DNA from: Tetracentron sinense
Taxonomy: Eukaryota; Streptophyta; Magnoliopsida; Trochodendrales; Trochodendraceae
DNA: 64,000 nucleotides
Assembly (NCBI GenBank): GCA_015143295.1
Contig: CM026571.1
Location: forward strand, 5,599,501 to 5,663,500
Direction of reading: 5' to 3'
Numbering within the stretch: position 1 is the stretch's first letter; each line of letters opens with the position of its first letter. Both the position numbers and the translations under genes were made by a program. Below, in pieces: positions 46,377-57,649 of the stretch. The notes under the pieces are model-generated. The model searched no databases, was not told the origin of the DNA, and saw nothing but the letters and a program-made list of their open reading frames with translations.

Positions 46377-46618
46377 ATGTGGAGAGAAAAAACAAAAAAG
46401 GGGTTTGGATCAGAATAGGTTGAAAGTTTCAGGAAAGAGAGAAATCAGAGCTGAAGGTAAGACAAAACGATGATTGGGGATGGTTTTGGGATTTAGGGCA
46501 GAAAAGATGGAGGTTAGGGTGGTCCATCGCTGGGGCATCCAAGCGAGGTTGGGGAGAATCTTCACTTCTCTCTTTACCGGAGAAAAGAAAGAGGGACATG
46601 GGGAGTGCGGTATGTATT

Positions 46619-47006
46619 GTTGGATTGAGTGTCAGTTTCGGTTTTTTTTTTTTAATTTTGATAGTGTTGAATCAAATGTTTTGTTTAATTATATAATATT
46701 TGGAAGGAGATTTTTGGGGAGACAGAATATGTAATTTAGTACCATCACTTTTCTAATGAATTGTTATGATAACCTAATCAGGAGGTTCTTTAAAGCGTTG
46801 GTTGGCCTAGGTGACAGGGGTCCAATCCCCACGTGGCTGCCCGCCTGAGTGTACCAGAAATGTACCTTTGAATAAGTCTCTGTCACTCTACCATCCCATT
46901 GCGACACTGCTGAACTAAATTTCTAGTCCGACCACCCCACGCCGTGCTTGCGCACACAACTGGTCAGGCTCCAATGTGATCGCAGTGTGCCTGAATTAGC
47001 TCCGGA
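46619..47006 (+). promoter_or_regulatory. Upstream region and 5' leader of the WD40 gene
   Basis: The stretch up to the start codon at 47007 probably holds the 5' UTR. Two very short uORFs are present: ATG TAC CTT TGA at 46860-46871 and the start-stop ATGTGA at 46974-46979. An in-frame TGA at 46992-46994 shows that ATG 47007 is the first possible start. A B-box-like ggtccaatcccc at about 46820 could come from an old SINE. The transcription start is unknown. Confidence 0.35.
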
Positions 47007-50000
47007 ATGAAGTGCCAGTCCGTAGCCTGTATATGGTCAGGCGCCCCTCCCCTTCACAGAATAACCGCCACTGCCGTACTGAATGAACCCCCGACGCTTT
47101 ACACCGGTGGATCCGATGGCTCCATCATCTGGTGGAACCTATCCACCAACAAATCCAACCAGGTGATCTTTTTTATTTCATAACCTCGATATCTGAAGAT
47201 AAATGTTGTGAATTGCTTCTCATTTTACTGCAATATGACAGGAAATTAGGCCAATGGCAATGCTTTGTGGTCATGCCACGGCTATAGCAGATCTTGACAT
47301 TTGCTTCCCAGTTGTAGCCGTTGGCCATGGAGAGATAAAGAAGTCAGGTAATGTCCTTGTAAACTCTATCTCAGCTAGTTATGGTGCACTAATAAGTGCT
47401 TGTACGGATGGTGTGTTGTGCATCTGGAGCAGAGGCAGCGGGCATTGCAGACGCAGAAGGAAAATGCCCCCTTGGGTGGGGAGTCCGTCTATGGTTCGGA
47501 CATTGCCTGCATCTCCGAGATATGTTTGTATTGCATGTAATTGTGTTGATGCCGTTAATGCATTGAACCATCAGTCCATGGACCCAAGTGAAGGGGCTGA
47601 GGCTTCGGTTGAGAGAGAGTCTCAGTATAGAAGGACTTCGAAGTGCGCTATTGTTATTGTTGATTCGTATACTCTTAATATTATCCAGACTGTATTTCAT
47701 GGGAATTTATCAATTGGACCATTGAAGTTCATGGCGGTAGTTCCATCTATTGAGGAAAGGGAGAAGCAATCTGTAATCATGGTTGATGCACTTGGGAAAC
47801 TACAGTTGGTTCCGATTTCAAAGGAATCTGACCCAGATAGGGAGGGTGGGCCTGGCTTGCAGAAAAGCTCTTCTCATACAGAGATGTCTATTTGGACAGA
47901 TGGGCTGAGTGAGGGTGGGAATGTCATGTCATTTGCAACTTGTGGACAGCTCCTTGCGCTCATATACAGGACCCACTGCATATTTAGACTAGTGGTTAAT
48001 GGGACTGTTATTGGTGAGATCTCTTTAGTAGACACTCCCCTTTGTGATGAAGGAACTTCCACTCAATTACATCTCATAGGTGGCATGTTTATTAAAATTG
48101 ATGATGGTGGGAATGCATTGAATACCTGGGACTCATCTGAAGGGTTTGCAGAAAACTTCGCTGTATGGAATAATAGAGGTGCTGCAATATTGTATACGGT
48201 ATCAGGTTCAGATAGCACATTCAAGTTCGAGTCTCTTTGTGAGATCCCTGCTGTTTCTCACCCCCTTGATGTGAGAATATCAGTTTGTTTTATTCAGTTG
48301 AACCGTAATCTTCTCCGCATCGAATCAATATGCTTTCATGTTGAAGAATCTATGCTGTGGAAGCCTCATGTCACAATCTGGTTATTATGTCAGTCACATG
48401 ATGACCATGGGAAGTTGGGCCAACAGTGCAAAATGCTTGGAAAAGGTGGTCTCTTTGTCGACTGGATTATTAGCTCTAGTTCTGTTTCTAAGGACATCGG
48501 CAACAATGCTGGCATAACACCCACTAAGGGGGAGACAGAGGCAATTTCCTGGCAAAATTGTATTCCAAGTTCCAAAGATGTGAATGGTTTCTCTGGGGAC
48601 ATTGGAAACAACGGTCTTGTGCAAAAAGATTGGATTGTATCATCTTCAATGGTTCTCTATGAAAATTTTTACGCCCCTTATGCTGTTGTATATGGCCTCT
48701 ACAGTGGTGAAATAGAAGTGGTACGGTTTGAGATGCATTTTCAGGAACTAAATTCTCATGATGGAAGTCCACTTAATGCGGTGGACCAACGTGTACCCGG
48801 ACAATCTTTTTCAGGGCATACTGGTGCCATACTATGTTTGGCTGCACATCACATGGTAGGAACCTCAAATGGACTGAGTTTCAGTCGGGTTTTAGTGTCA
48901 GGAAGCATGGACTGCACAATTCGAATATGGGATCTTGATGCAAGCAATATCATTACAGTATTACACCATCACATAGCTCCAGTTCGACAAATAATCCTGC
49001 CCCCGCCCTGGACAGACCGTCCTTGGAGCGATTGCTTTCTATCTGTCGGGGAGGATTGTTGTGTAGCTCTTTCTTCTCTTGAGACTTTGCGGGTGGAGAG
49101 AATGTTTCCTGGACACCCCAACTATCCCACAAAAGTTGTATGGGATAGTGCACGAGGTTATATAGCATGCCTCTGCAGGAACCACTCAGGAACATCTGAT
49201 GCATTTGATGTTTTATACCTTTGGGACGTAAAGACGGGGGCTCGAGAGAGAGTCCTTCGTGGTACTGCTTCTCATTCGATGTTTGATCATTTCTGCAAAG
49301 GTATCAACATAAATTCCATTACTGACAGCATATTGGGTGGAAATACTTCAGCATCCTCATTGCTTCATCCAATAATGGAAGATGCAACAAGTTTCACACA
49401 ATCTCATTATAAGAATTTTGAGAAGGGAGCCACTTCATCGCATATGGTCCAGAGGAAAATAACGAATTCAACTGATTTGAATGTTTCCTTAGCACATGCT
49501 AGCAAAGGAAACTCCGCAAAATTATTTCCATCCCCACTAGTCATTCGAAACAATAAGCATCCCATCAAATGCTCTTGCCCTTTCCCTGGAATTGCATCTC
49601 TCAGGTTCGACCTTTCATCATTGATATCACCTTGTCAAGATCATACAGAGGTCATAGAAAATGGTGGTAAGCAAGAGAATGCCCGGGTGACAGAACAGGG
49701 GTTTGAGACACCAAGTTCCCACAATACAGCTAAAAATGATAGTTCTGATGTACAAGGGACCTCTAGTGCTACAATAGATGAGCATGAATGGGTTAGATCA
49801 CTTGAAGGATGCTTACTTCGGTTCAGCTTATCTTTTTTGCACTTGTGGGATATAGATCGTGAGCTTGATAGATTGCTAACAGCTGAGATGAAACTAAGCA
49901 AACCGGAGAATTTCATTATTGCTTCTGGTTTGCAAGGGGATAGAGGGTCTTTGACATTGACATTCCCTGGTCTGCATGCTACTCTCGAGGTATTTATGAT

Positions 50001-53000
50001 GAACTGTAATTAATGATGGGATCTGTTGTCTATCTGACTTCTCTCAATATATCATGAGATTTTAAAATTACCATTTCAGCTTTGGAGGTCATCATCAGAG
50101 TTCTGTGCAATGCGGTCATTGACAATGGTGTCCCTTGCCCAACGCATGATTAGCTTGTCCCACTCCAGTTCAGCAGCGAGCAGGTACCACAGTGCTTCAA
50201 ATTGTGCTTTCTCCCCACTTGCGCCCCAAAATATAACCAATCTTCTTTTGTTGTGTATTTATTTATATATTGACTTCTCCGCACACTGTATGCCATCTAG
50301 TTGAGCTTCAAGGTTTCGTTTATTTTGGATTATGTAGGACTTATTTGATCTGGCCGATTATCTTTGATTATGGATAGTTGCAGGTCTAGTTTACTGTAAA
50401 TCATTATGTATATCTTATATGCTTTGACTATTGACTCAAGTCATCTGCAGTTGTTCACTTCTTGTGGTCTACTTTTATTGGTGCACATCTTTCATGGCTA
50501 CTCATTCAAACTTCAAAGTAAATACTTTTTTTTATCAGTCGAAATACTTATTTTTCTTAGACACTATTTATATGTTATTTATGAATTTCCAGTCCTTTTT
50601 ATACATACAAATTTTGTATCATGTTTTAAGAAATAATATTTTTGATAAAAGTTATAACACACCTTTAGTTATTACTTCTAACTGTTTGGGTATGCTAGGA
50701 TGTTTGTTTTGCCTTGATTACTGATAGATCCTAAAAATTTCCTCCACTTGTGAGTTGTGTTTAAGGTGAAGAAAGAGGCATAATGAATCCCTTAGCAAAT
50801 ATGGAAGTAGATTATAAGCAACATGGCATTTTGTCATAAATTATGAGAAAAGAATGGCTCTCTGTAGCATTCTATCTCTCTGACATGGTGTTGGATTCAA
50901 ACATTACCCTTTTATGTATGTTCTTCTCTTTATTAAGAATAATGCCCCCTTGCCAACAATCAAAGGAACATGTCATGATGTAATATAATGCTTTTAAAGA
51001 TTTCGTTGATGCAGTTCTTATATTGCTGGTCCTACTCCCGGGAAAGGAGGAGGGTTGCATCAGGTTTTCAGTTAATGTAAATTTTTTGCAATAATGACAT
51101 GAATCCTGAATTGAAATGCAATGGTGCAACAAGATTCGTGTTGCCGACCCCAAATATTTGGGACAAAGCAATGATGATGATGACTAATTCAATTCTTCTA
51201 CCACCCACCCTAGATTTGAATTTGCACTGGTAGATCATTAGTTTGTGGCATATTTTGGGTAAAACTTTTCTTAAAATGTTTCCATGGGTGAAGTACACGA
51301 GGTGCAATCTTTCAGCTATTAACCCTTACCAAGTAGGCACGTTTAACAGTGCAAATTCAAAGATACCATCTTGGGATGAAGACTAATTAGGCTTCAGAGT
51401 AAATAGCCCGACTATGTTGATTTACATGATTGTCACTCGTATCCGTGTAGTGTCTTGGTGCACTATGAAGTTTGAACTAGATTACTGGTTAGGTTGTGAG
51501 TTGTGACAGACAGTATCTGAGACATAGGAGAAGATAAGCTATGCAACTCAATGCTCTTAAGCAATTTTCTTAAATTTTCATGAATGCAAGGAAATATTTG
51601 TCCAGATTTTCTGGGTAATAATCCACCATGTGTTTCCTCCTAACTTTCAGGGAATACTTGCATCTGGGTGGGTGGATGTAAAGAAGCCACTTGCCCTGCC
51701 GTGCTGCACTAGAGGCACACATGCAAGGGGTTCAAGATCCACCATTTGACAGGTCCCACTTGGTGGATCTCTAAGTGTATTATAAAATTCTTTTGGACGA
51801 TCCATTTTATTTATTTCTGATTCTCCAACAGTACGTGTTAGGTGTTCAGGTGAGGATCAGCTCATTAAGTTGACTTTTGTTTTGGCCTAGAAGATCTCCT
51901 GGGAAAGACTTTTTTGTATGGTGGTCTCCAATCTGTGCATGGGTAGCTTTTATGTGGTACATGCAGGGATGATGACTTCTTCCTGTCCTCATTAATAAGA
52001 CAAGTATTCCTCATATCTAAATATTTATCCGCTTCCAGCTACTAAATTACTGGCTGTAGCTATCTGATGCCCACAATGTTGTTGCCTTGTTGGAGCCTGT
52101 AATTGAGCATTTCCTTTATATTTAAACGCCATTTATGTCATTTCTAGGTTCCCTTTGGTGACCTCATTTAAGTTTAGCTCATGCTTTACCGATGTGTATT
52201 GTTTTGCAGTGCTTTGGCAGCGTTCTATACTCGCAATTTTGCGGAGAAAGTTCCAGATATAAAGCCACCTTTACTCCAGGTTGCATATAGTGCTAATGAT
52301 AATGAATCTTCTATGACGATCTCAGTATGATTATTGGAAATAGTTACTTAATGGTAGATTATTTAACAGGGTTTTTGACTTTTTATCTCCATATCTGAAA
52401 ATCGTGGAATTAAAGAATGTTGTTATATTGAAAGGACATTGGTTTGATATGTTCAATTTGTATTGGAAGGAAAATTGGCTGCTTCTAAAGTGTTCCTCTG
52501 TATCCAAACAATGAGGCAGAACTTTAGTTGCTTGGGTCATAAAATGCAGTCCTTTCTGGTAACAAACATTTTTTTTCCCAAATAAATATGGTCACAAGAG
52601 ATACCGATAGAGAATTCTTAAAACACTGACAATTGTAAAATTTCCTTGGAATCAAATCAATTACAACACTCCCCTCCCTTAATATATACCAGAAGTTATA
52701 TAGAAAATGTCACCCTATAGAGAATTCTTAAAACATTGACAATTTTTGAAAGTTTTCTGGAAACAAATCAGCTAGGGACAGAAGCATATTGAAGACGAGC
52801 TAAAGTACTTTGACTTTGAGCTACATTGCCTCTATTCCACTTTGAACTCGTGATCGAGTTCTCTCCTACCGGGGAGAATGAGAATCCAGCTCATAATGGC
52901 CCTGGGCTCTTCTGTTTTTTCCATGAACATCATGTCTTTTTCCCCCTCTCCTTTTTTCTTTAGGATATAGCTGCTATGGGTATAGTGGTATTCTCTTCTT

Positions 53001-56000
53001 AAAAAGTTCCTTATATAAAGGGGGCGTCATTCTGTAAGAATTGATGTTTTTTTTACTGGTCAGTATCCCTTCTTCTTCATCTAAGTATTTTTGATGCTTA
53101 GTAGGGGTTGCAATTTATTGACCCAATTCCAAAACCTACCCAACTTTTATTGGGTTAAGATTGAGGTTTTGGGTTGGGACCGGGTTCTCCTCCCAAAAGC
53201 CGAGTCACCCGTCGTGACATAATACCTATTTAGCAATAATTTTATATAAAACATCAGTTTCATCAGTGTGTTATCCCAACTATTTGGTGATGGAAACATG
53301 AAACCCTCTTCCACCTCTATTATATCAAAATCCATAACTTCAGCCAAAGCCAGTGTTATCAAATCTTTCCTCACTATCACTATCCTCATCCTTTTTGGAA
53401 TTTGGCCTTCCCCTCGCTCTTAGAGCCTTCAACTTGCACCTACTCAGTCCTCACTAGTTTCATCATTGGTCTACGTTGAACACTAAGCAACATAATAATA
53501 TTATGATGTGATGTATGAGTAATTTATTTATTCATTATTATTAGTCTTAAACGGGTAGGCAGTTAGGGTTGAGGGTTGCTTTATTGGGTTGGGTTTGTAT
53601 TTTTCCCTTTGCGTCCATTTATATATGGCTAAGGTTCAGGTTGAGCATATTATCTCTGGGTCGGCACCCAACCCAACCTGATACATTGCCACCCACTAAT
53701 TCTTAGTATATATTGTATCAATGTGAAGCTTTCAAAGGTGCATCTAAGGAAATCACTATATATTTTGTCTCTTCAACATGTGAAAGAAAGAAGGTGCATC
53801 TAATGAAATCACTGTATATTTTGCCTCTTTAACACGTGAAAGTAACTTTAACAAAGCAAAATTAAGATACTTCTTGGGGGGATGATACCTATTGGATTCA
53901 AAAGATTGATGCACCATTCAAGGCAACACAACAACATTCCTTTAGAAACAATCCAAGCATAATAAGGCGTATGTACAGTATGCCTAAATATCAGCCATGA
54001 AAGAATCATACATAAGAGCATCTCCAACGCAATACTCTATATCTCTCCTCTATTTCGGCATCTCCTCTAAATATAGAGGAGATGGGCCCCACCTTGAAGA
54101 TATTTGCTCCAATGGGAGGGAACTCTAAATCACTATTCCTACTATATAACACTATTCATTTTTTATTTAAAAAAATAGTTTTCATATGTTTTCTTCCCTA
54201 TTTTTCCTCTCAAACTCAATAATTCACCACTTTTGCCTCCAAAACTAAATAATTGGCCCACAAAATTGTCACTAATGATTAAAAATAAATATTAAAGTTT
54301 GTTATTAGAGTTTTTTTAATATTAAAAATAGTTTTTTAATTTTAAAAAAAGAATTAATATTTAAAAAAAAACCAAGGATGGGTGGATGAATCTTAAACTC
54401 GGTTAAGGGGTGTCAAAAGGGACACATGGCGGCCTCAAGGGTGATACCGTAGAGGATTTGTTTTTTTTTTGTTTTTTGCATCTTTTATTGATGAATTAAA
54501 CTTAAAAATTAAACAATTATTAAAAAAATATAAAAATAATTTCAATATAAGAGGACAATTATTAAAATAAATTAAAAGGATTCAATTGGCATTTTAAAAA
54601 AGATTGAGAGACAAAAAAAAGGACACAAATGGTATTGTAAGGGATGAATAGTGTTATAGAGGCCATCCTCTATTTTCTCTCCCATCCTCTAAATATAGAG
54701 GGTCACTGTAGCATTATAGAGGACCAACTCTAAATATAGAGTACGGTTGGAGTGCTCTTTTCCAACCAATACTCTATATTTAGGGTTATAGAGGACGGTT
54801 GGAGATGCTCTAACAACCTTCGCTTCCTTTTAGGTATTACCTCTACAGCTAAAGACTAGGCCTATGATAAGAAGTTGCTTAGTGTGCTTAGCACACACAC
54901 ACACACACATATATATGTGTGTGTGTGTGTGTGTGTTAGGTCCCAATCAGACGATTAAGATCATCTATGTTGGCCTATTTAATAAGTGGCACACCAGTAG
55001 GATAGTTGGATTGATGAGGTTGTCGGCCGCATATATTGTGTGGGGGAAGGTTTCATTATGGAAGGTGGACCTTAAGACCATTATATATGTTTTGTAGTTC
55101 TTAAATAGAAATCCACAGAACTACTTCAACTTGGAATATGTAATGTTAGTTGTGAAATTACGAAGATCTTTTTTCCACTAACGCTGTATGTGGGGTTGTC
55201 TTATTTATCTGTTTTACAGCTCTTGGTGAGCTTTTGGCAAGATGAAAGTGAACATGTACGTATGGCTGCACGCACTTTATTCCATTGTGCTGCTTCACGG
55301 GCTATTCCGCTTCCCTTATGTGCTGAGAAAGCAAATGAACATGCACAACTTCCGAACTTCACAAATGGTGAAGAGGAATTTGCAAACAGTAATTCAGACG
55401 CAGATGAAACATGTACAAGCAGCTTCTTGGATTCAGATAGGATCACGGAAACACAAGGGGGTTCCCAGGTTGAGGAATCCACCATACTTTTATGGCTAGA
55501 ATCATTTGAAATGCAAGACTGGATTTCTTGTGTTGGGGGAACAAGTCAAGATGCAATGGCCTCTCATATTATTGTTGCAGCAGCATTGGCCATTTGGTAT
55601 CCAAGCCTCGTGAAGTTAAGTCTTGCCACATTGGTTGTTCATCCATTAATGAAGCTGGTTATGGCCATGAGCGAGAAATACAGTTCGACTGCAGCAGAGC
55701 TCCTAGCAGAAGGGATGGAGAGTACATGGAAGGCGTGCATTAGTCCTGAAATACCTCGCTTGATTGGGGATATATTCTTTCAAATAGAGTGTGTGAGTGG
55801 TGCATCTGCTGACTCAGTGACACAAAATGCAGCTGTATCTGTTACCATTCGTGAGACATTGGTCGGAACTCTTCTCCCAAGCTTAGCAATGGCTGATGTA
55901 CCAGGGTTTCTAACTGTAATAGAACGCCAGATTTGGGCTACTTCCTCTGATTCACCCGTTCATTTAGTATCTCTCATGACTCTCATCAGGGTTGTGCGTG

Positions 56001-56035
56001 GTTCTCCAAAACCTTTGGCTCAGCACCTTGATAAG
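47007..56035 (+). CDS. WDR7/Rabconnectin-3-beta-like WD40 protein, first five coding exons
   Basis: This is a plant transducin/WD40 protein related to WDR7 (Rabconnectin-3 beta), a V-ATPase regulator in animals; the plant role is not settled. Coding exons: 47007-47162, 47242-49989, 50080-50183, 52210-52279, 55220-56035, all in phase with GT-AG borders, giving 1298 codons. An N-terminal WD repeat lies at residues 35-50 ([15 protein letters not shown]). Another is at 59-105 ([30 protein letters not shown]). Clear repeats follow at about 575-720 ([50 protein letters not shown]). After this come a linker and a helical region ([20 protein letters not shown]). The family is longer (about 1450-1500 residues), so roughly 150-200 C-terminal residues must lie beyond 64000. 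The intron from 56036 is at least 8 kb and full of transposons. Confidence 0.92.
54016..54810. mobile_element. PIF/Harbinger-type TIR element with TAA TSD and a nested MITE
   Basis: The ends GAGCATCTCCAACG and CGGTTGGAGATGCTC are inverted repeats. TAA flanks both sides (54013-54015 and 54811-54813). Subterminal ctctatatttagagg phrases are repeated near both ends. The centre (about 54280-54450) is a piece of the foldback MITE family (accaaggatgggtgg, aaggggtgtcaaaagggaca), so one MITE is nested in another. It lies in the intron between WD40 exons 4 and 5. Confidence 0.8.
54892..54936. repeat. (CA)9-TATA-(TG)9 palindrome
   Basis: A CA tract runs into atatatat and then a GT tract, forming a nearly perfect self-complementary alternating purine-pyrimidine sequence of about 45 bp. 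Confidence 0.9.
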
Positions 56036-56936
56036 GTTTGTAGATCCAGTTACTTGAAACAGGCATCACATACTGCATCTTCATTGTGAAAAAATTGTAG
56101 CTGCATTGAAAAACACGGGAAAGTCCTGCATTGATCACTGTAAAGGACACATGGCTCACATCATCTAATCATGTCAACATGTGGCCTTGGAGATCTCCTA
56201 AGCCTATCATTCTGGTTGGACCCACCGAATGATGGGCCCTCAGCCCTCTTCACATGCTTAATTTGACCTCCAGTGCCCTATTTTGGGATTTTTCTGTGCT
56301 TGTGCATGTTTCCCAGATTTCTCCATTTTGAGATATTTGCAGTTCAGGTTACTGATTATATTGTCATGAAATATTTTCTATATTGGTTTTCTTGATATTT
56401 TGTTTATTGTTAAAACTTGACAGAAGTTTCATTTACTTCTATGTTATTACATTTTCCTTGTCAATTACATTTATAAAATCACTCAACTTGCACGTCAGTT
56501 TTGTATTTTGCTTGGCTGTTGGAGGTCAAATATGTTAACCAAGTTTTTTGTTTTTAAATTATCAGTTGTCTGAACATGATTGGAATGTGCCAAACTTGGG
56601 TTACTTTATTCTCTCGACAAACTCTTCCTGCCTTTAGAAATTGATTATCATTTGCTGAAATTAAAATTAAAATTATTGGCAAAAAGAAGAGGAGGAGAGA
56701 AGGAACTAGAGAAAGATTGTACATCTGTGTTTTTTTATGAATTGAAATTGATGAGATTAAAAAAGTACTGCCATAGACTAAACACAATTAGCGTAAACTG
56801 AAAATGGGTAGAGACGTATTTGATCAACTGCCCTAGGTGGCTACAGCTAAATAAAACTATTTTCTGAAATGCTAATTCTGATGACAGCTTTCACTTAGTT
56901 ACCTTGAAGGAGGCATTCAATTTAGTTAAATGTAGA

Positions 56937-57646
56937 TGCAGTCAGCATCAGAGGGCCTGCATTGCAGTCCACCCAATCAAGCGTACAATGGCGGGCTCAT
57001 AGGAAGCTTGAAGGTTTACCAAAGGAAAAGAAAAACTTTAGGGGCTTATATTGTTGTAAATGCAATACATCAGATCAGTCCCCATAAAGATGTTAGCATG
57101 TGAGGACAAAAAGTGTTGATGTCAGTATGACATCAACACAAGTAGGCCTCACATACATGCCACATCAGCAAAGAATTAAAAAAAAATTTCTAAAGTGGGA
57201 ACTTGATTTTTTTCTTCCAGAATTTTAGGAATTAATTTAGAAGCTTTTTAGAAGGGGCTTCCGTGTTTATAGATGTCCAAATTAGAAGGTTTCTAGAATT
57301 AGAAGGTTAGTAATTTTGATTTGTGTTGTCCTGTTGTCTAGGAGGCCTAAAAATATTATTTTCAGTAGATTTCATAGATAGAAATTGGGTAAGTGCAGTC
57401 CAACTTTAATTAGAAAGTTTGTTTGTATTGATTTGCGAAGTGTTTGGTCTATATAAAAGGGATCTAGGGCCTGTATTGTGCATGGATATTTTGAATCTTT
57501 GGGTTCTATACTAGGATTTCTAGTAATAAAGGTTTATTTGAGGTGTTTCTTAAGTTGTGTTAGTCTTCCCCATTTTATCTTCTTATTCTAGACTAGTTCT
57601 TTCAGAGTTCTGTCTCAGATTTGTTTGGAAGTTTTAGAATTCCAGC
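56937..57646 (+). repeat. 5' LTR of the intronic gypsy element
   Basis: The LTR starts TGCAGTCAGCATCAGAGGGC and matches, with divergence, the sequence from 62017 onward over its full length. Shared parts include the promoter (gtgtttggtctatataaaag at about 57450) and the aataaaggtttatttgaggt signal. The right border is approximate because a LINE fragment abuts it near 57650. Confidence 0.85.
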
Positions 57647-57649
57647 AAA

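Larger units (their letters stand above)
40825..46609 (-). mobile_element. Near full-length L1-type LINE
   Basis: The element reads on the minus strand from a 5' UTR of about 230 bp near 46609 to a poly-A tail (poly-T at 40823-40834 on the plus strand). The 9-bp gtatgtatt occurs at 40816-40824 and 46610-46618, a plausible target duplication. Its order is ORF1 with DUF4283-like domain, APE-type endonuclease, reverse transcriptase, zinc-binding zf-RVT and RNase H. Length is about 5.8 kb, normal for plant L1 elements. Several stops and frameshifts make it inactive, but most domains are readable. Confidence 0.9.

Noticed and set aside
46780..46990. Possible tRNA-derived SINE upstream of the WD40 start codon
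   Set aside because: A B-box-like ggtccaatcccc is present, but no convincing A box at the right distance, no tail and no target duplication.
47389..49916. Several minus-strand ORFs of 60-103 codons opposite the WD40 exon
   Set aside because: They are shadows of the 2.7-kb coding exon and have no family resemblance.
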